Part shown: in pieces, positions 20,106-30,479 of the stretch
How the letters are laid out: the number at the start of each line of letters is the position of its first letter
Numbering within the stretch: position 1 is the first letter of the stretch
From: Sabellastarte sp. h YS-2021
Lineage: Eukaryota > Annelida > Polychaeta > Sabellida > Sabellidae
Direction: 5' to 3'
NCBI GenBank assembly: GCA_964017235.1
Contig: OZ024931.1
Coordinates: 104,364,221-104,428,220, forward strand
Length of the DNA: 64,000 nucleotides
Position numbers and translations under genes: made by a program
The notes under the pieces: model-generated
What the model saw: the letters and a program-made list of their open reading frames with translations, nothing else
Told to the model about the DNA's origin: nothing
Databases searched by the model: none

Positions 20106-21580
20106 ACCACTCTGTTTGAATGGTCTGGCCAAGTCCGGATAGCTTGTCTGCTATCACTTTCAGCCGGCCAGGGATGTGACGTGCCCTGAGGGTTACCTGC
20201 TGTCTGGTACACCAGGACAGGATTCTCCACAGTAGGGCACACCGTGACCCCGACTTCATCCCCCCCTCTTTGTTGATATAGGCAACCACTGTTGTGTTGT
20301 CTGTAGCTATCAACACTGTCTTGTTGCAGACCAGGGTTCGAAACTCTTTTAGAGCTAGAAATACCGCTTTTAGCTCTAAGTGGTTTATGTGTAACTTGCT
20401 CTCTGGAAGGGACCAAGTTCCTCTTGCAGTGTGGTCGTCCAAGTGAGCGCCCCACCCTTCGTTTGATGCGTCTGTAAAGATCTGCAGAGCATGTTTTAGA
20501 AGGTATAATGGTTGACCTAGTAGCACATTGCTTTCCTCCAGCCACCACCTTAGATGGGGGTGGAGGGACTTGGGAACCGGTATCACCTTTTCCAGTGATT
20601 CTGGGACCCTCCAGTTGTTTTTCAAGTGCCACTGTATGGGTCTTATGTGTAGTCGCCCTAAGTGGACTTGTTTTTCTGTTGCTGTGAGAAGACCTATGAG
20701 GGACATGAATTTCCGGACCGGGCATACCGGATCCGACATTATTGATCTGATCTTGTCTGTCAAGGCCTGCCAACGTTCTTCTGTTGGTCTGACCTTGCCC
20801 TCTTTCAGGTCAAACTGGTAACCTACGAAGTTGAAGACCTGTTTGGGAACCAGCTCTGACTTTTCCTTGTTCACCAGCCACCCTAATTCCTGACAAAGTG
20901 TGACTAGGGTTTGAGTATGCTGGAGACAGGTGTGGTGGGTAGAGGTTCTCACCAGCCAGTCGTCTAGGTACTGGTGGATCCTTATACCCTTCTGAAGTGC
21001 CATGAGTTTGACCTCTTTGGCCACCACTGTGAACTCCATGGGAGCTGTGGAAAGGCTAAAGGGAAGGGCTTTGAACTGGTAGGACCGACCCTGGAGGTGA
21101 AAGCGCATGTACTTCCTGGACTGACTGTGAATGGGTATATGGAAGTATGCATCTTTGAAATCTATGGATGTGACCCATTCCCCTACTTGGAGGGAGGTTC
21201 TTATTGTCTCTGGAGTTTCCATCTTGAACGTCCCTGTGTTTAAAAAGGTGTTCAAGGTGCTCAGGTCTAGGATCGGTCTCCACCGGTCGTTGGGTTTGGG
21301 TACCAAAAATAGCCGGTTGTAAAACCCCAGTGAGTTTTGATTTTCCACCGGTTCGACTGCATTCTTGTTTATCAGCTGAGACAGTGCCTCTAAAAGGAAG
21401 GACTGTTTGGTTGGATTGTGGTAGTTGCTTATTACAGTCGCTGACCTTGTCAAGTGGGGTCTGAACCGGAAGGGGAGCGTGTAACCCTCACTCAGAATGT
21501 TTACCACTTTTGGACTTGAACCCAGGGTTTCCCATTTCTCCCAACACTGGTTTAACCTCGCCCCTACAGGAGGATCTAAA
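20105..21580 (-). CDS. RT-RNase H of DIRS copy B1
   Basis: Open frame. RT: PVGARL, RLFLVPKPNDRWRPILDL, FKMETPETIRTSLQVGEWVT, DAYFHIPIHSQS, YQFKALPFSLSTAPMEFT, catalytic HQYLDDWLVRTS, KSELVPKQVFNFVGYQFDL and MSLIGLLTATEKQVHLGRLH. RNase H: LQIFTDASNEGWGAHLDD, LELKAVFLALKEF, ATDNTTVVAYINKEGG, RHIPGRLKVIADKLSGLG. These match B2 almost residue for residue. The same frame extends upstream over the cysteine-rich segment. Confidence 0.85.
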
Positions 21581-21835
21581 ACAGCATGTTGGGCATTGGT
21601 GACAAGATTTACAGAAGGCAAGTGACCTACACAAAAAACATCTTTCACATATTTTATTTTTGTGTACAAGTGACATGCATTGGGATTTACGCCTTTCCTT
21701 TGCAGCAACCCGGTGACAATATGAGCATTTGCAACATGAGAGTCTACATTTAAAGTCACTGGTGGTGGGTTCAACCCCTCCATCTTGTCGGGTACAATTA
21801 CAGAGTCCTTCAATCCGACCACATTTGAGACACAA
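21540..21835 (-). CDS. cysteine-rich segment after gag, copy B1
   Basis: In the gag frame just after its UGA. Residues include CLKCGRIEGLCNC, CRLSCCKCSYC, KERRKS, KICERCFLCRSLAFCKSC, HQCPTCC and SSCRG. It aligns with the D and B2 segments through the cysteines, KER(R)KS and CE(R/K)CF(L/F)C, and overlaps the RT frame in another phase. No known family is recognised; a zinc-binding role is inferred from CxxC spacing. Confidence 0.55.
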
Positions 21836-21841
21836 TAATTG

Positions 21842-23868
21842 TCATTTATGCTTCTTAAATCCTTTGGCCGGCTTTTGGTTGAAGTTTGAGGCTTTACCTC
21901 CACCTTTCTGACCAGTTTGCCGGTCTCTGATTTGTTTCCAAGCCGGTGTAGTGGGCTTCCGGTCTGGCTGGTGTGAAGGCCTAGTATTGGAGGGAACGTA
22001 CGGATGAAAACGTCCGGGTTTCCTCTGTGTGTTACCCATAGAACGCCTCTCCTCACTACGTAAAATCTCATCTTCTGCCTTGACCAGTAAGCTGTCTGGG
22101 AATAATCAGAGTAGATGTACTGGAGAAGTGCGTAATGCAGTTAAGGTATCAGGTTTAACTCCACCACGTATAAACTCCAGATAGCTATCCCGACGTGCCA
22201 GAGTGAGGTTGGCCATGCTGATGAACACTCCCTCTGAGAGATCCTGCATGGTGCGCTGCATAGCTTGGGAAATTGACCTGTTAAAGGTCACCAGATATTC
22301 AAGCTCTTCAACAGCCTGCTGCGTTGTTTCAGCACTCTTGCCCTTTGATGAATCTGACCGGAGAGACTTCAGCTGGGTAACCATTGAATCCTGTACTTTA
22401 GTAAGGCATCTAGATAAATCAGCAGCATGATTACACATCACGGATTGTTCCCTGAACGCCTTCTCCCACCTTCTAAGGGTATCCTGGCTGAACATACGGG
22501 AAGCTGGAGCAGAAGGTAAACTTCTTCTTGCGACCCTAGAGAACATACTGTTCAGCTTTGCCGGCTCCGGAGACCAGTGGGATACAGCCTGGGTAGACCC
22601 ATCTCCCTTCTTAACTGCTTGCATATCATACCACTTTGAAAAGCGAGGAGTCTTTACAAACTGGTCACGTAGCAGTCCACTGGTTTCAGAATTTCTAGAA
22701 GGATAACCTTCAGCAATAGTTACATTCAGTTTCTCCAGTTTTTTGCAGAGCCATTCATCAACCGGCAATTTAACTGACACTTTACCGGTAGTCTTCACTC
22801 TGGAACCGGCAAATGGGTTATCATCCATAGAGGCAGCTGAGTTGTCATAATCCGGGATGTGATGCCAGTTCATGAAACTTCTCACCCCTCTAATAGTTTC
22901 CCTGTAATTGGCATCTTCAGAGAGGTCCTGATCTGTAGCCGTGTCCGGTAAATCACCCTGGCAGTGAATACTAGCCGGTGATGCCGGTTCCCCATCCAAC
23001 TCAGCCTCACTATCATATTCCCTATCAACCTCAGAGTTCTGGCCAATGGGAGGCGACTGGTTATGCAGCGTAGTTTCAGCACCGGCAGGCAGAACCTCAG
23101 GACCCGCACCAGGAACCTGTGCAGGCTGGGTGGCCGTCCCTGCACCGGGAACCAGTAAAGGTTGGGTGGCTAACACTTCAGAGGTACCGGGGCCCTGAAC
23201 AGGGTGGGTAGCACTCTCAACTCCATCTCTCCCAGCTTCTGTACCGGGAACCCCCAGCGGAGGTTGGGTAGCCGTCAACTGCGTAGCAACGTCACCAGTG
23301 CCCTCAGAAGACATAACACTAGTAGAAGCACCCGGATCAAAGAAAGGGTGTTCTCTGGGCACCACAGAGGCAGAGTTCACCGGTCTCACCGGAACAACAA
23401 AGGATTGGTTTACCAGCATAGCTTCTAGACGTGAAAATCTCTCCTCCACTTGTTATCAAGGGACTTGAGGTCGTCTGAAGTAGGTTTGCAGCTATGTTTC
23501 CATTTACTAGACCTTGGGGAGCCATCAGAACGCTTCTTCTTCTTTGGAGTAGAATCAACAGAGGGAAACTTGTCACAGCTAACCCGTCCCAACAGTGTAA
23601 CATCTGAAGGGTCCACTAGAGTGGGGGTCGTGCTTGCATTACCTTCAGTCTTCTTCTGCTCAGAGCGTTCTTTCCTTTCCTTGTAGGTCGGAGTTGCTAA
23701 CTGGTGGATCTGCGCAGGCGTAAAAGACTTACAGATCTGGCAATCCAGCTTCTTGACACAGGGGTCATCTCCCACCCCCTTGTCACGACAACGCGCGCAT
23801 TTCTTATGATTGTCGAAAAGGGCCATAATGTGCCCGCAAGAACCTCGCTTCTGTCCAGGAGACGACAT
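21842..23868 (-). pseudogene. gag-like part of DIRS copy B1
   Basis: Starts at MSSPGQKRGSCGHIMALFD with the Cys/His motif (CGHxMAxFDxHxxCxxCRDKxxGDDPC, then CQIC). A Pro/Thr-rich region with repeated ATQPxxxPGAG-like words follows, then an acidic stretch, a conserved block (SFMNWHHIPDYD, VSVKLPVDEWLCKKLEKLN, EGYPSRNSETSGLL), helices with QDSMVTQLKSLRSDSSKGKS, and a Lys/Gly-rich end. Broken, few breaks. Confidence 0.75.
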
Positions 23869-23984
23869 AATGATCAGTAAGGTAGTAGAATTACTCCGTA
23901 CTAATAAACAACACGAAACTTGGAAGAGTTCGTTGTAAAACTTCAAAAACGTATCTTTGAAGAAATTCTTTTCCACACTCTTTC

Positions 23985-24185
23985 GCGCCAAACGAAAAAG
24001 ATGCTATGACGCCAAGAGGTAAACAGGAAATGAAGTACGATGCGCCACCTGGCGAATGCACACTCTGTGACCGGTCCTGCCGGTAGTATATACAGGACGT
24101 CTTTTTCTGACGTTTGGCGGGACCGGTCGCGTTGACCGGAAAAGGAATTGTCCATTGGATAGGATGTATTAACGCAATAAAAAAT
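23985..24185 (-). repeat. 5' terminal repeat of copy B1
   Basis: Contains CGCGCCAAACGAAAAAGATG, TGACGCCA where D and B3 have TGACGTCA, then GGACGTCTTTTTCTGACG and TTTGGCGGGACCGG, and ends GTCCATTGGATAGGATGTAT with TAACGCAATAAAA. Same architecture as in D, B2, B3 and B4. Confidence 0.8.
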
Positions 24186-25274
24186 AATTTTTCACTAAGT
24201 TTCCAAAAATCCCCTATTATTGCTCGCTGCCATCTTGAATAAAAATCCAATGTTAGCCCAATATTGGCCCAACGTCAGCAAAATATAGATATCCTGAGTA
24301 GTGGTTGGCAAGTCACCGTTGGGCCAACATTGGCCCAACTGTGGCAAAATCTGCTGACCATGTGACCAATAGCCAACGTTGGCAAAATCTGCCGACCAGA
24401 AGCCCCTTGCCACTTAACGTCAGTGATGAGACAGGTACTTATCATGCAACGCCAATTCTCATGAAAATCTGGTGAAAACTAAAAAATAAGTGATCTCTAG
24501 AAGCGTGAGCCTCACTAGAACTCGTGCTTGAAAAATATATCCCACTCTGTATATCCCCTGATACACGTGTTGGACAATAAACATGCCAGTTCTTACCTAG
24601 GGTTATTGCACTTCTTGACTGTGTGTGATTTTAGGTGAGCAGCGCCATTATTGCTGTAGTATGGCTCAGTGCTTCTTAAGGTTTATTGTGTCCAGATAAG
24701 GTATTTCCACACTTTACAGGTCATGTACCTGTTGTTTTCCTGTTCCACAAACCAGATATTATACCTGGATACATTCTAGATTATATGTGTTGGAGCCAAA
24801 TTTGAGATCTCCCCAATGTTAAGATTGTCACTAGCCCAACTTGGAATCCTAAGTTTGGCTACTGATATTAAAATTGGCTGGCCAACATATGCATCAATGC
24901 AATGTGCATGTTGGAACCCAACTTAGGAGTCAGCCCATCTTAAGATGGGCTATAGCCCAACTCAGGATCCAAAGTTGGGGAGCCTATCTTAAAATGGGCT
25001 AGCCTGTCTTAAGATGGGCTGGAACATATCAGCCCAACTTAAGATAATAAAATTCAAGAATGATTGCTGATGAAGCAATATACCTTCTTTTGATTTTGTT
25101 ATGTTCGGTGTTCGTTAGGACCGTAAATGGACGCGTATTTCAAAAATATATAAAAGTGGTTAAATTTACCTAAAAATCTGGGCTTTTAGTCATACTTTTA
25201 GTACTTATAATTGCTTTCCATGATATACCTTCAGTTATTTATAGTTTTTATGTTGTTCTGAATTGTTTTAAATC
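24186..25274. other. intron with TTGGCCCAAC and CCCAACTTAAGAT repeats
   Basis: No gene. At 24248-24400 GTTGGGCCAACATTGGCCCA-type words recur, like those at 17.8 kb. At 24820-25035 a different set recurs (CATCTTAAGATGGGCTATAG, GCCCAACTCAGG, AAAATGGGCTAGCC, CTTAAGATGGGCTGG). Both are dense short inverted repeats in the style of MITE or foldback DNA; I could not define termini. Confidence 0.45.
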
Positions 25275-25284
25275 TATCAGTAGC

Positions 25285-25448
25285 CTGCTAGTTGATATTG
25301 CGGGTATTATCACCCACTACCGGGAGTTACTCGGTGATTAGAGTTGTGGTCTGTATTTTAATTATTCTGCTAGTTGATATTGTGGGTATTACTGTCCTTT
25401 ACCAGGAGTTACTCTGTGATTTTTGCTTGTGGTCTGTACTTTATTTCA
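25285..25448 (+). repeat. 82-bp tandem repeat in LINE 2 5' UTR
   Basis: Two copies starting at CTGCTAGTTGATATTG (25285 and 25367), each with GGGTATTA, CGGGAGTTACTCGGTGAT-like words and TTGTGGTCTGTA. Tandem 5' UTR repeats are common in LINE promoters, but a promoter role is inference. Confidence 0.6.
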
Positions 25449-25778
25449 AAGATTGAACAACTGTACTGTACTTTAAATATTTTATAACTGTGGTTTGGCT
25501 TTACTTTTTATGAATTTCTGCATGTTCCGTTTTATTCTGTGGTCCCTAATTTCCTTATGATGCGGATTGTTAGGCTCCTCCTCTGTATTGTTGGTCTCTT
25601 TGTGCATTGCCATAAGACTCACAACAGAATTCTGAGCAGGTGTGATGTTGGCCTGCATGTATGTAAATATAATGAACCTATTGCCAAATCCATTCTGTTC
25701 ATTTATGTCAAGTCACATAGAGTTACATTTTGTGAAAAGGCGTCCTTCAGGCAGCTTGCTCTGGTTCTGTTGTCAGGC

Positions 25779-25802
25779 GATGTCGCTCTCAATCCTGGGC
25801 CA
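25779..25802 (+). other. 2A-like DVALNPGP motif of LINE 2
   Basis: GAT GTC GCT CTC AAT CCT GGG CCA encodes D-V-A-L-N-P-G-P after a hydrophobic LVLLSG. The 2A consensus is D-(V/I)-E-x-N-P-G-P, so only the Glu is replaced. Such motifs cause ribosome skipping between the final G and P and are known at the start of ORF2 in APE-type LINEs. Confidence 0.65.
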
Positions 25803-25879
25803 ATGAAGTTTGGATTCGCTGTCGGTCCATTAGGAATAAAGGCCCAACTCTTTGTGAAGTCGTTAAAACTGGAATTTTA

Positions 25880-26085
25880 TTGCGTTAATACATCCTATCC
25901 AATGGACAATAGCTTATCCGGTCGGCGCGGACCGGCCCGCCAACCGACAGAAAAAGTCATTCTGTATGTAGACATACTGGCCGGCCGGCCCTGGTGTGCA
26001 CTCGCCAGGTGGCGCATAGGTATTGCTTCCTGTCTAGACAGCGTGACATCATGGCATCTTTTTCGTTTGGCGCGTGGTGTGTTCA
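25880..26085 (+). repeat. 5' inverted terminal repeat of copy B2
   Basis: Reads TTGCGTTAATACATCCTATC, CAATGGACAATAGC, CGGTCGGCGCGGACCGGC, an AGAAAAAGTC arm and later GACATCATGGCATCTTTTTC before GTTTGGCGCG. The inverted partner is at 32085-32268. The matching arms near GACxTC give a second, internal inverted repeat. Confidence 0.85.
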
Positions 26086-26191
26086 CACGAAATTTCTGCT
26101 CTCATATTTTCTTAATTTCATTGCCAGGGTGTTTGTTTTTTCACTTCAACATATTGTTTTATAAGTTGTGGAGAGTGTATAGACTAATATT

Positions 26192-28355
26192 ATGTCTTCA
26201 CCTGGTCAAAAAAGGGGGAGTTGTGGCCATGCAATGGCTTCCTTTGATGGACATGCTTTCTGCACACACTGCAGGGATAAAAAGAAGGGAGAGGATCCAT
26301 GCATTAAGGATCCAGAGAGTGAGTGTAATTTTTGTTCCATCCTCACCCCTGAACAATTGCTACAACTTTCGACGCCCTCTTATAGACTAAAGAAGGAAAA
26401 AAGAGAGGCAAAGAAAATGGATTCTACTCCCAGTAAAGACTCTATGTTAGTTGACCCTTCTTCAGTGGCAGTTTTGGGTCCTGTAGAACCTACTACTTCT
26501 TCTTCCCCTGCAGTGCCTGAGAAGAAATCCAAGAAAGATAAGGTCTCATCATCTTCTTCTAAAGCTAAGAAACCTACCAAATCGGCTGAAGACTCCAAGT
26601 TTGATGAACTGGATAAAAAGTGGACGGACCGATTTAATAAGCTGGAGGCTCTTCTCTTGGCTAAGTCTCTCCAACCTGTGGATCAACCGACTTTCTCAGC
26701 TGCGGTCAAAGTTCCCCCTTCACGCTCTCCACCAGCCACTGTTAACAAAGACTCCGAACCCTTTTTTCAGCCTGTATCTTCAGGGCGCACTGGCACAGAC
26801 TCCTCTGTATCTTTACATCAGTCAGCCAGCCAGCCCGGTTCGGAGACGACCACTACATCTTCCAAGCGCACTGGGAAAGACACCTCTGCATCTCAGCATC
26901 TGTCACCCAGCCAGCTTGTCACCGACCAGAAGTCTGCCCGACCTTCTTCACCAGGGCGCACTGGCAAAGACTCTGCTTCTGAGCACCGACCTGCCAGCCA
27001 GCCTTCATCTGACCGGCACCGTCCGGTTTCTCATACTGGTACCGACCCTTCCTTCAGACACTCTACAGATTCTAAGGCCCGGTCTGACCGGCCTAGATCC
27101 ACTCTGGCCACCGACTCCGGCTCACCATCATTGCACCGACAATGTCGGGATAGTTCTTCTAGTGGCAGCTCAGCCTCAGCTTCTGACTACTCTGACCGAC
27201 CTCCTGTGGACTTATACGCTGAGGAGGGTGAATTATCAGAGACACCAGGACTGCATGACTAATGAACCCGACCAGGCAATCAGTGAAGAACAGACCTATA
27301 GGGAAACTATGAGCGGTATCCGCTCTTATATGGGCTGGTCGAATATCCCTGAATTAGACAGTGCAACTACAGGATCTGATGATAATCCCTTTTCAGGACC
27401 CAAGTCTTCAGCTCCAGGAAAAGTCTCAGTCCACATGCCCACAGAAGAATGGTTATGCAAGAAGCTCAGTAAATTGAACATTACTCTGGTTGAGGGTTAT
27501 CCCTCCCGAAGTTCAGAAGCCGGTGGCTTGATGATGGACCAGTTCTTGAGACCTGCAAAGTCGCAATCCAAGTGGTACGGGCTGTCATCCGACCACAAAG
27601 CTGACCCCACAGCAGTCTCGTCCTGGTGTACAGATGCGTGCAAATTGAACAGTTCCTACAGTAGGATCGCTAGACAGTCTGGTCTCTCCACTTCACATCC
27701 CACCTCCAGACGTATCTCTCAAGAGACACTTAGATGCTGGGAGAAGTCGGCACGAGAAGCTACAGTCATCTGTAACCAGGCTGCTAGTTTTAACAGGTGC
27801 CTGTTCAAGGTACAACAGAACATGCAGGAACAATTCAGGACTGTACGCTCTGAAAGTAAGGGTAAGGGCTCGGCTAAGGTGTCAACCGCTCTGGACGAAA
27901 TGCAACACCTCATGAACTTTAACTCTAGCATCTGCCAGGCAGCAGCCAAGACGATGGAGCACCTCACAGAGTTTGTGTTCATTTCCATGGGCAACCTTAC
28001 CCTAACCCGTAGAGATGCATATCTTACTCACGTCAGGACTGGAGTCAAACCAGACACTACGGCGGGTTTACGCACTGCTCCCATTCACATCTCTACTCTC
28101 TTTCCGGACAGTCTGATTAAGAAAGCTGAAGACGAGATACTACAGTTTGAAAACAAGGGTCAGTCCTCTAGTGCGAAAGGAAAGGGTCGGTACCACCCTT
28201 ATGAAAGACTGGAGAGAAAAGGTGACAGGAAATCTTCTTCCTTCAAGAGTGACAGGCCATCTTGGAAGAATATTGGGAAAGGACACAAGAAAGGTCGAGG
28301 CAAAGGTTCACACTACTCCTCACGACCAGCCAAGGGCCAGCAGTCCTATAAATGA
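26192..28355 (+). pseudogene. gag-like part of DIRS copy B2
   Basis: Starts MSSPGQKRGSCGHAMASFDG with the Cys/His motif and CNFCSILTPEQLLQLSTPSY. A long Ser/Thr/Pro region has imperfect repeats of the type GRTGxDxSxSxHxSASQP. The conserved block follows (SYMGWSNIPELD, VSVHMPTEEWLCKKL, EGYPSRSSEAGGL), then QQNMQEQFRTVRSESKGKGS and a Lys/Gly-rich end terminating in UGA. Two frames carry it, so it is broken. Confidence 0.8.
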
Positions 28356-28361
28356 CAGTCA
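28353..28361 (+). promoter_or_regulatory. gag terminator in CARYYA context (copy B2)
   Basis: UGA CAG UCA. D (1474-1482) and B1 (21836-21844) have UGA CAA UUA at the same place. All three fit stop-CARYYA, the context known to make tobamovirus stop codons leaky. This is the shared end of the gag-like frame. Read-through at gag ends is known in other retroelements, not to my knowledge in DIRS, so the role is a hypothesis. Confidence 0.4.
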
Positions 28362-28650
28362 TTGTGTCGACATGTTACAGGAAGGACTGCTGGCCGGGAG
28401 CCAGACATTTTCACAAGAACTTTTGATGGACAAAACTGTAAACTTAAGTGTTGTAACTCGTGTTCGTACTGCACCCGGGCATTCCCAAAAGAAAGAAGTA
28501 AGTCCCGGGTGGCCAGTCTGTCATGTGAAAAAAGATTACAAATTAAAATCTGTGAAAGGTGCTTCTTGTGTCATTCAATTGTGTTGTGTAAATCCTGTAA
28601 CAAATGTCAAACTTGCTGCAACAAATCTGCCTGTAGGGGCCCGACTTCAA
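28362..28650 (+). CDS. cysteine-rich segment after gag, copy B2
   Basis: In gag frame after the terminator: CKLKCCNSCSYC, KERSKS, KICERCFLCHSIVLCKSC, NKCQTCC and SACRG. About 20 of 32 residues in the central block match B1, and nearly all cysteines match D. The RT frame overlaps it one base offset and is also open. Family unknown; a compact zinc-binding module is inferred. Confidence 0.55.
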
Positions 28651-30115
28651 AACTTTTGGCAAACTTGGCTGGACCTGGGTGCTGGTCCGAAAGTAGTTCA
28701 AATCCTGAGAGAGGGCTACACCCTCCCCTTCCGGACCCGGCCAAACCTCACAAGGTCTCCCACAGTCATAAGCTGCTATGTCAATCCTCACAGGAACAGC
28801 TACCTGTTGGAGGCATTACATCAGCTTATAGACAAAAATGCCGTAGAACTGGTCCACAATCAGAGATCTCTAGGGTTTTTCAACCGACTGTTCTTAGTCC
28901 CCAAACCCAACAAAAAATGGAGACCCATCCTAGACCTGAGCAAACTAAACCTATTTCTCAAAACAGAAACATTCAAAATGGAGACACTGGAAACCATCAG
29001 AACATCCCTCCAGCAGGGGGAGTGGGTCACCTCCATAGATTTCAAGGACGCCTACTTCCACATACCAATACAGGAACCATCCAGGAAATACTTAAGATTT
29101 CATGTCCAAGGGCAAACATACCAATTCAAAGCTCTGCCTTTCGGTCTGTCCACAGCACCCTTGGAGTTCACTGGTAGCAAAGGAGGTGAAACTGATGGCC
29201 ATGCGGGAGGGTATAAGGCTCCACCAGTACCTAGACGACTGGTTAGTGAGAGCTTCCTCCCACCAGGACTGTCTCCAGCATACTCAGGTCCTGGTGAAGA
29301 TGTGCCAAAAACTGGGTTGGCTGGTGAACTTGGAAAAGTCAGAACTGGAGCCCAAACTAGTCTTCGATTTTGTAGGTTACCAGTTCGACCTCCGGTCCGG
29401 TCAGGTCAGACCTACACCGGAACGTTGGCAAAACCTCCAGGACAAAATATTAGAAATGCTAGCCAAACCGACCTGTCCGGTATTTTATGTCCCTGATAGG
29501 TTTACTTACTGCCACAGAAAAGCAAGTTCACCTAGGCCGTCTTCACATGCGCCCAATACAATGGCACCTCAAAAACAACTGGAGGGTTCCGGAATCATTG
29601 GAAAAGACAATTCCCATCCCCAGGTCCTTGCACCCACATCTACAGTGGTGGCTAGACGAAGAGAACGTTCTCACAGGTCAGCCCTTACACCCTTTAAAAC
29701 ACGCTCTGCAACTCTTTACAGACGCATCAAAAGAAGGGTGGGGTACTCACTTAAACGAGCACACTGCAAGAGGAACCTGGTCCCTCCCGGAAAGCAAACT
29801 GCATATAAATTACCTGGAACTCAAAGCAGTCTTCTTAGCCTTAAAAGAGTTCCAAGACCTCTGCATAGACAAGATAGTTCTTGTAGCAACAGACAATACC
29901 ACTGTGGTGGCGTACATAAACAAAGAAGGAGGAATGCGATCGGGTCCCCTCTGTGCTCTCCTTTGGAGAATACTAACCTGGTGTACCAAACAAAAGGTAA
30001 CCCTCAAAGCCCGACATATTCCAGGCCATCTAAATGTGATAGCAGACAAGCTATCCAGGCTTGGTCAGACCATCCAGATGGAGTGGTCTCTCCTTCAAGA
30101 GGTCTTTCAAGAGAT
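28630..30115 (+). pseudogene. RT-RNase H part of DIRS copy B2
   Basis: Blocks in order: LPVGARLQNFWQTW, FLVPKPNKKWRPILDLSKLN, FKMETLETIRTSLQQGEWVT, DAYFHIPIQEPSRKYLRFH, FKALPFGLSTAPLEFT, HQYLDDWLVRASSH (catalytic YxDD), FDFVGYQFDLRSG, MSLIGLLTATEKQVHLGRLH; RNase H with LQLFTDASKEGWGTHLNE, LELKAVFLALKEF, ATDNTTVVAYINKEGG and RHIPGHLNVIADKLSRLG. Broken; residues appear in more than one frame. Confidence 0.85.
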
Positions 30116-30119
30116 ATGC

Positions 30120-30440
30120 AGGATGTGGCACCAACCTCAAGTGGACTTGTTTGCCACAAGGTTCAACAACAAGTTGCCCCTATTTGTGTCACCAGTACCG
30201 GACCCCCTGGCTATAGCAGTGGACGCACTCAGTCTGCCATGGGAGGATCTGGATGCATATGCCTTCCCACCAACAGCCATTCTGGGCAAAGTGGTGGAGA
30301 AGTTGCAAAACACCCCATGCAAAAGGATCATTTTGATCGCCCCGGGGTGGCCGAACATGCCCTGGTTTTGGGATCTGGTAACCATGTCCAGTCAAATCCC
30401 TCTGAGCCTACCCTGTCTGCCAAACCTACTATCACAACCA
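30120..30440 (+). pseudogene. methyltransferase-position region of DIRS copy B2
   Basis: Carries QVDLFATRFNNKLPLFVSPV, IAVDALSLPWEDLDAYAFPP, RIILIAPGWPNMPWFWDLV and SSQIPLSLPCLPNL. The same string follows RNase H in A, B1 and B3. The domain name follows from DIRS architecture only. Confidence 0.45.
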
Positions 30441-30479
30441 TTCAATCAGATCCCTCACCGAAATCTGACAAACCTGAAT

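Larger units (their letters stand above)
18225..24185 (-). mobile_element. DIRS-type retroelement copy B1
   Basis: Minus-strand DIRS copy in the large polycystin intron, opposite to the gene. From its 5' side: terminal repeat (about 23985-24185), gag-like, cysteine-rich segment, RT-RNase H, methyltransferase-position region, recombinase, polypurine tract, 3' terminal region. The frames are long and only a few breaks (about three) are evident, so it is moderately young. It is close in sequence to B2. An outer inverted repeat is not recognised on its 3' side, where only the internal complementary part is seen. Confidence 0.88.
25275..25872 (+). mobile_element. LINE 2, 5' part (5' UTR, 2A-like motif, endonuclease start)
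   Basis: 5' part of a plus-strand CR1/L2-like LINE whose remainder is at 32315-35024; DIRS copy B2 sits between. It begins near a two-copy 82-bp repeat. A frame with start Met near 25539 gives FRQLALVLLSGDVALNPGP, a 2A-like sequence as found at the N-terminus of ORF2 in several LINEs. Just before the DIRS junction another frame reads CRSIRNKGPTLCEVVKTG, the start of an APE-type endonuclease. The change of frame between 2A and endonuclease indicates a small indel in this copy. The outer 5' limit is uncertain. Confidence 0.65.

Noticed and set aside
25539-26390. 283-codon open frame crossing from LINE 2 into DIRS copy B2
   Set aside because: Only the part up to about 25870 is LINE coding; the rest is DIRS terminal repeat read by chance.
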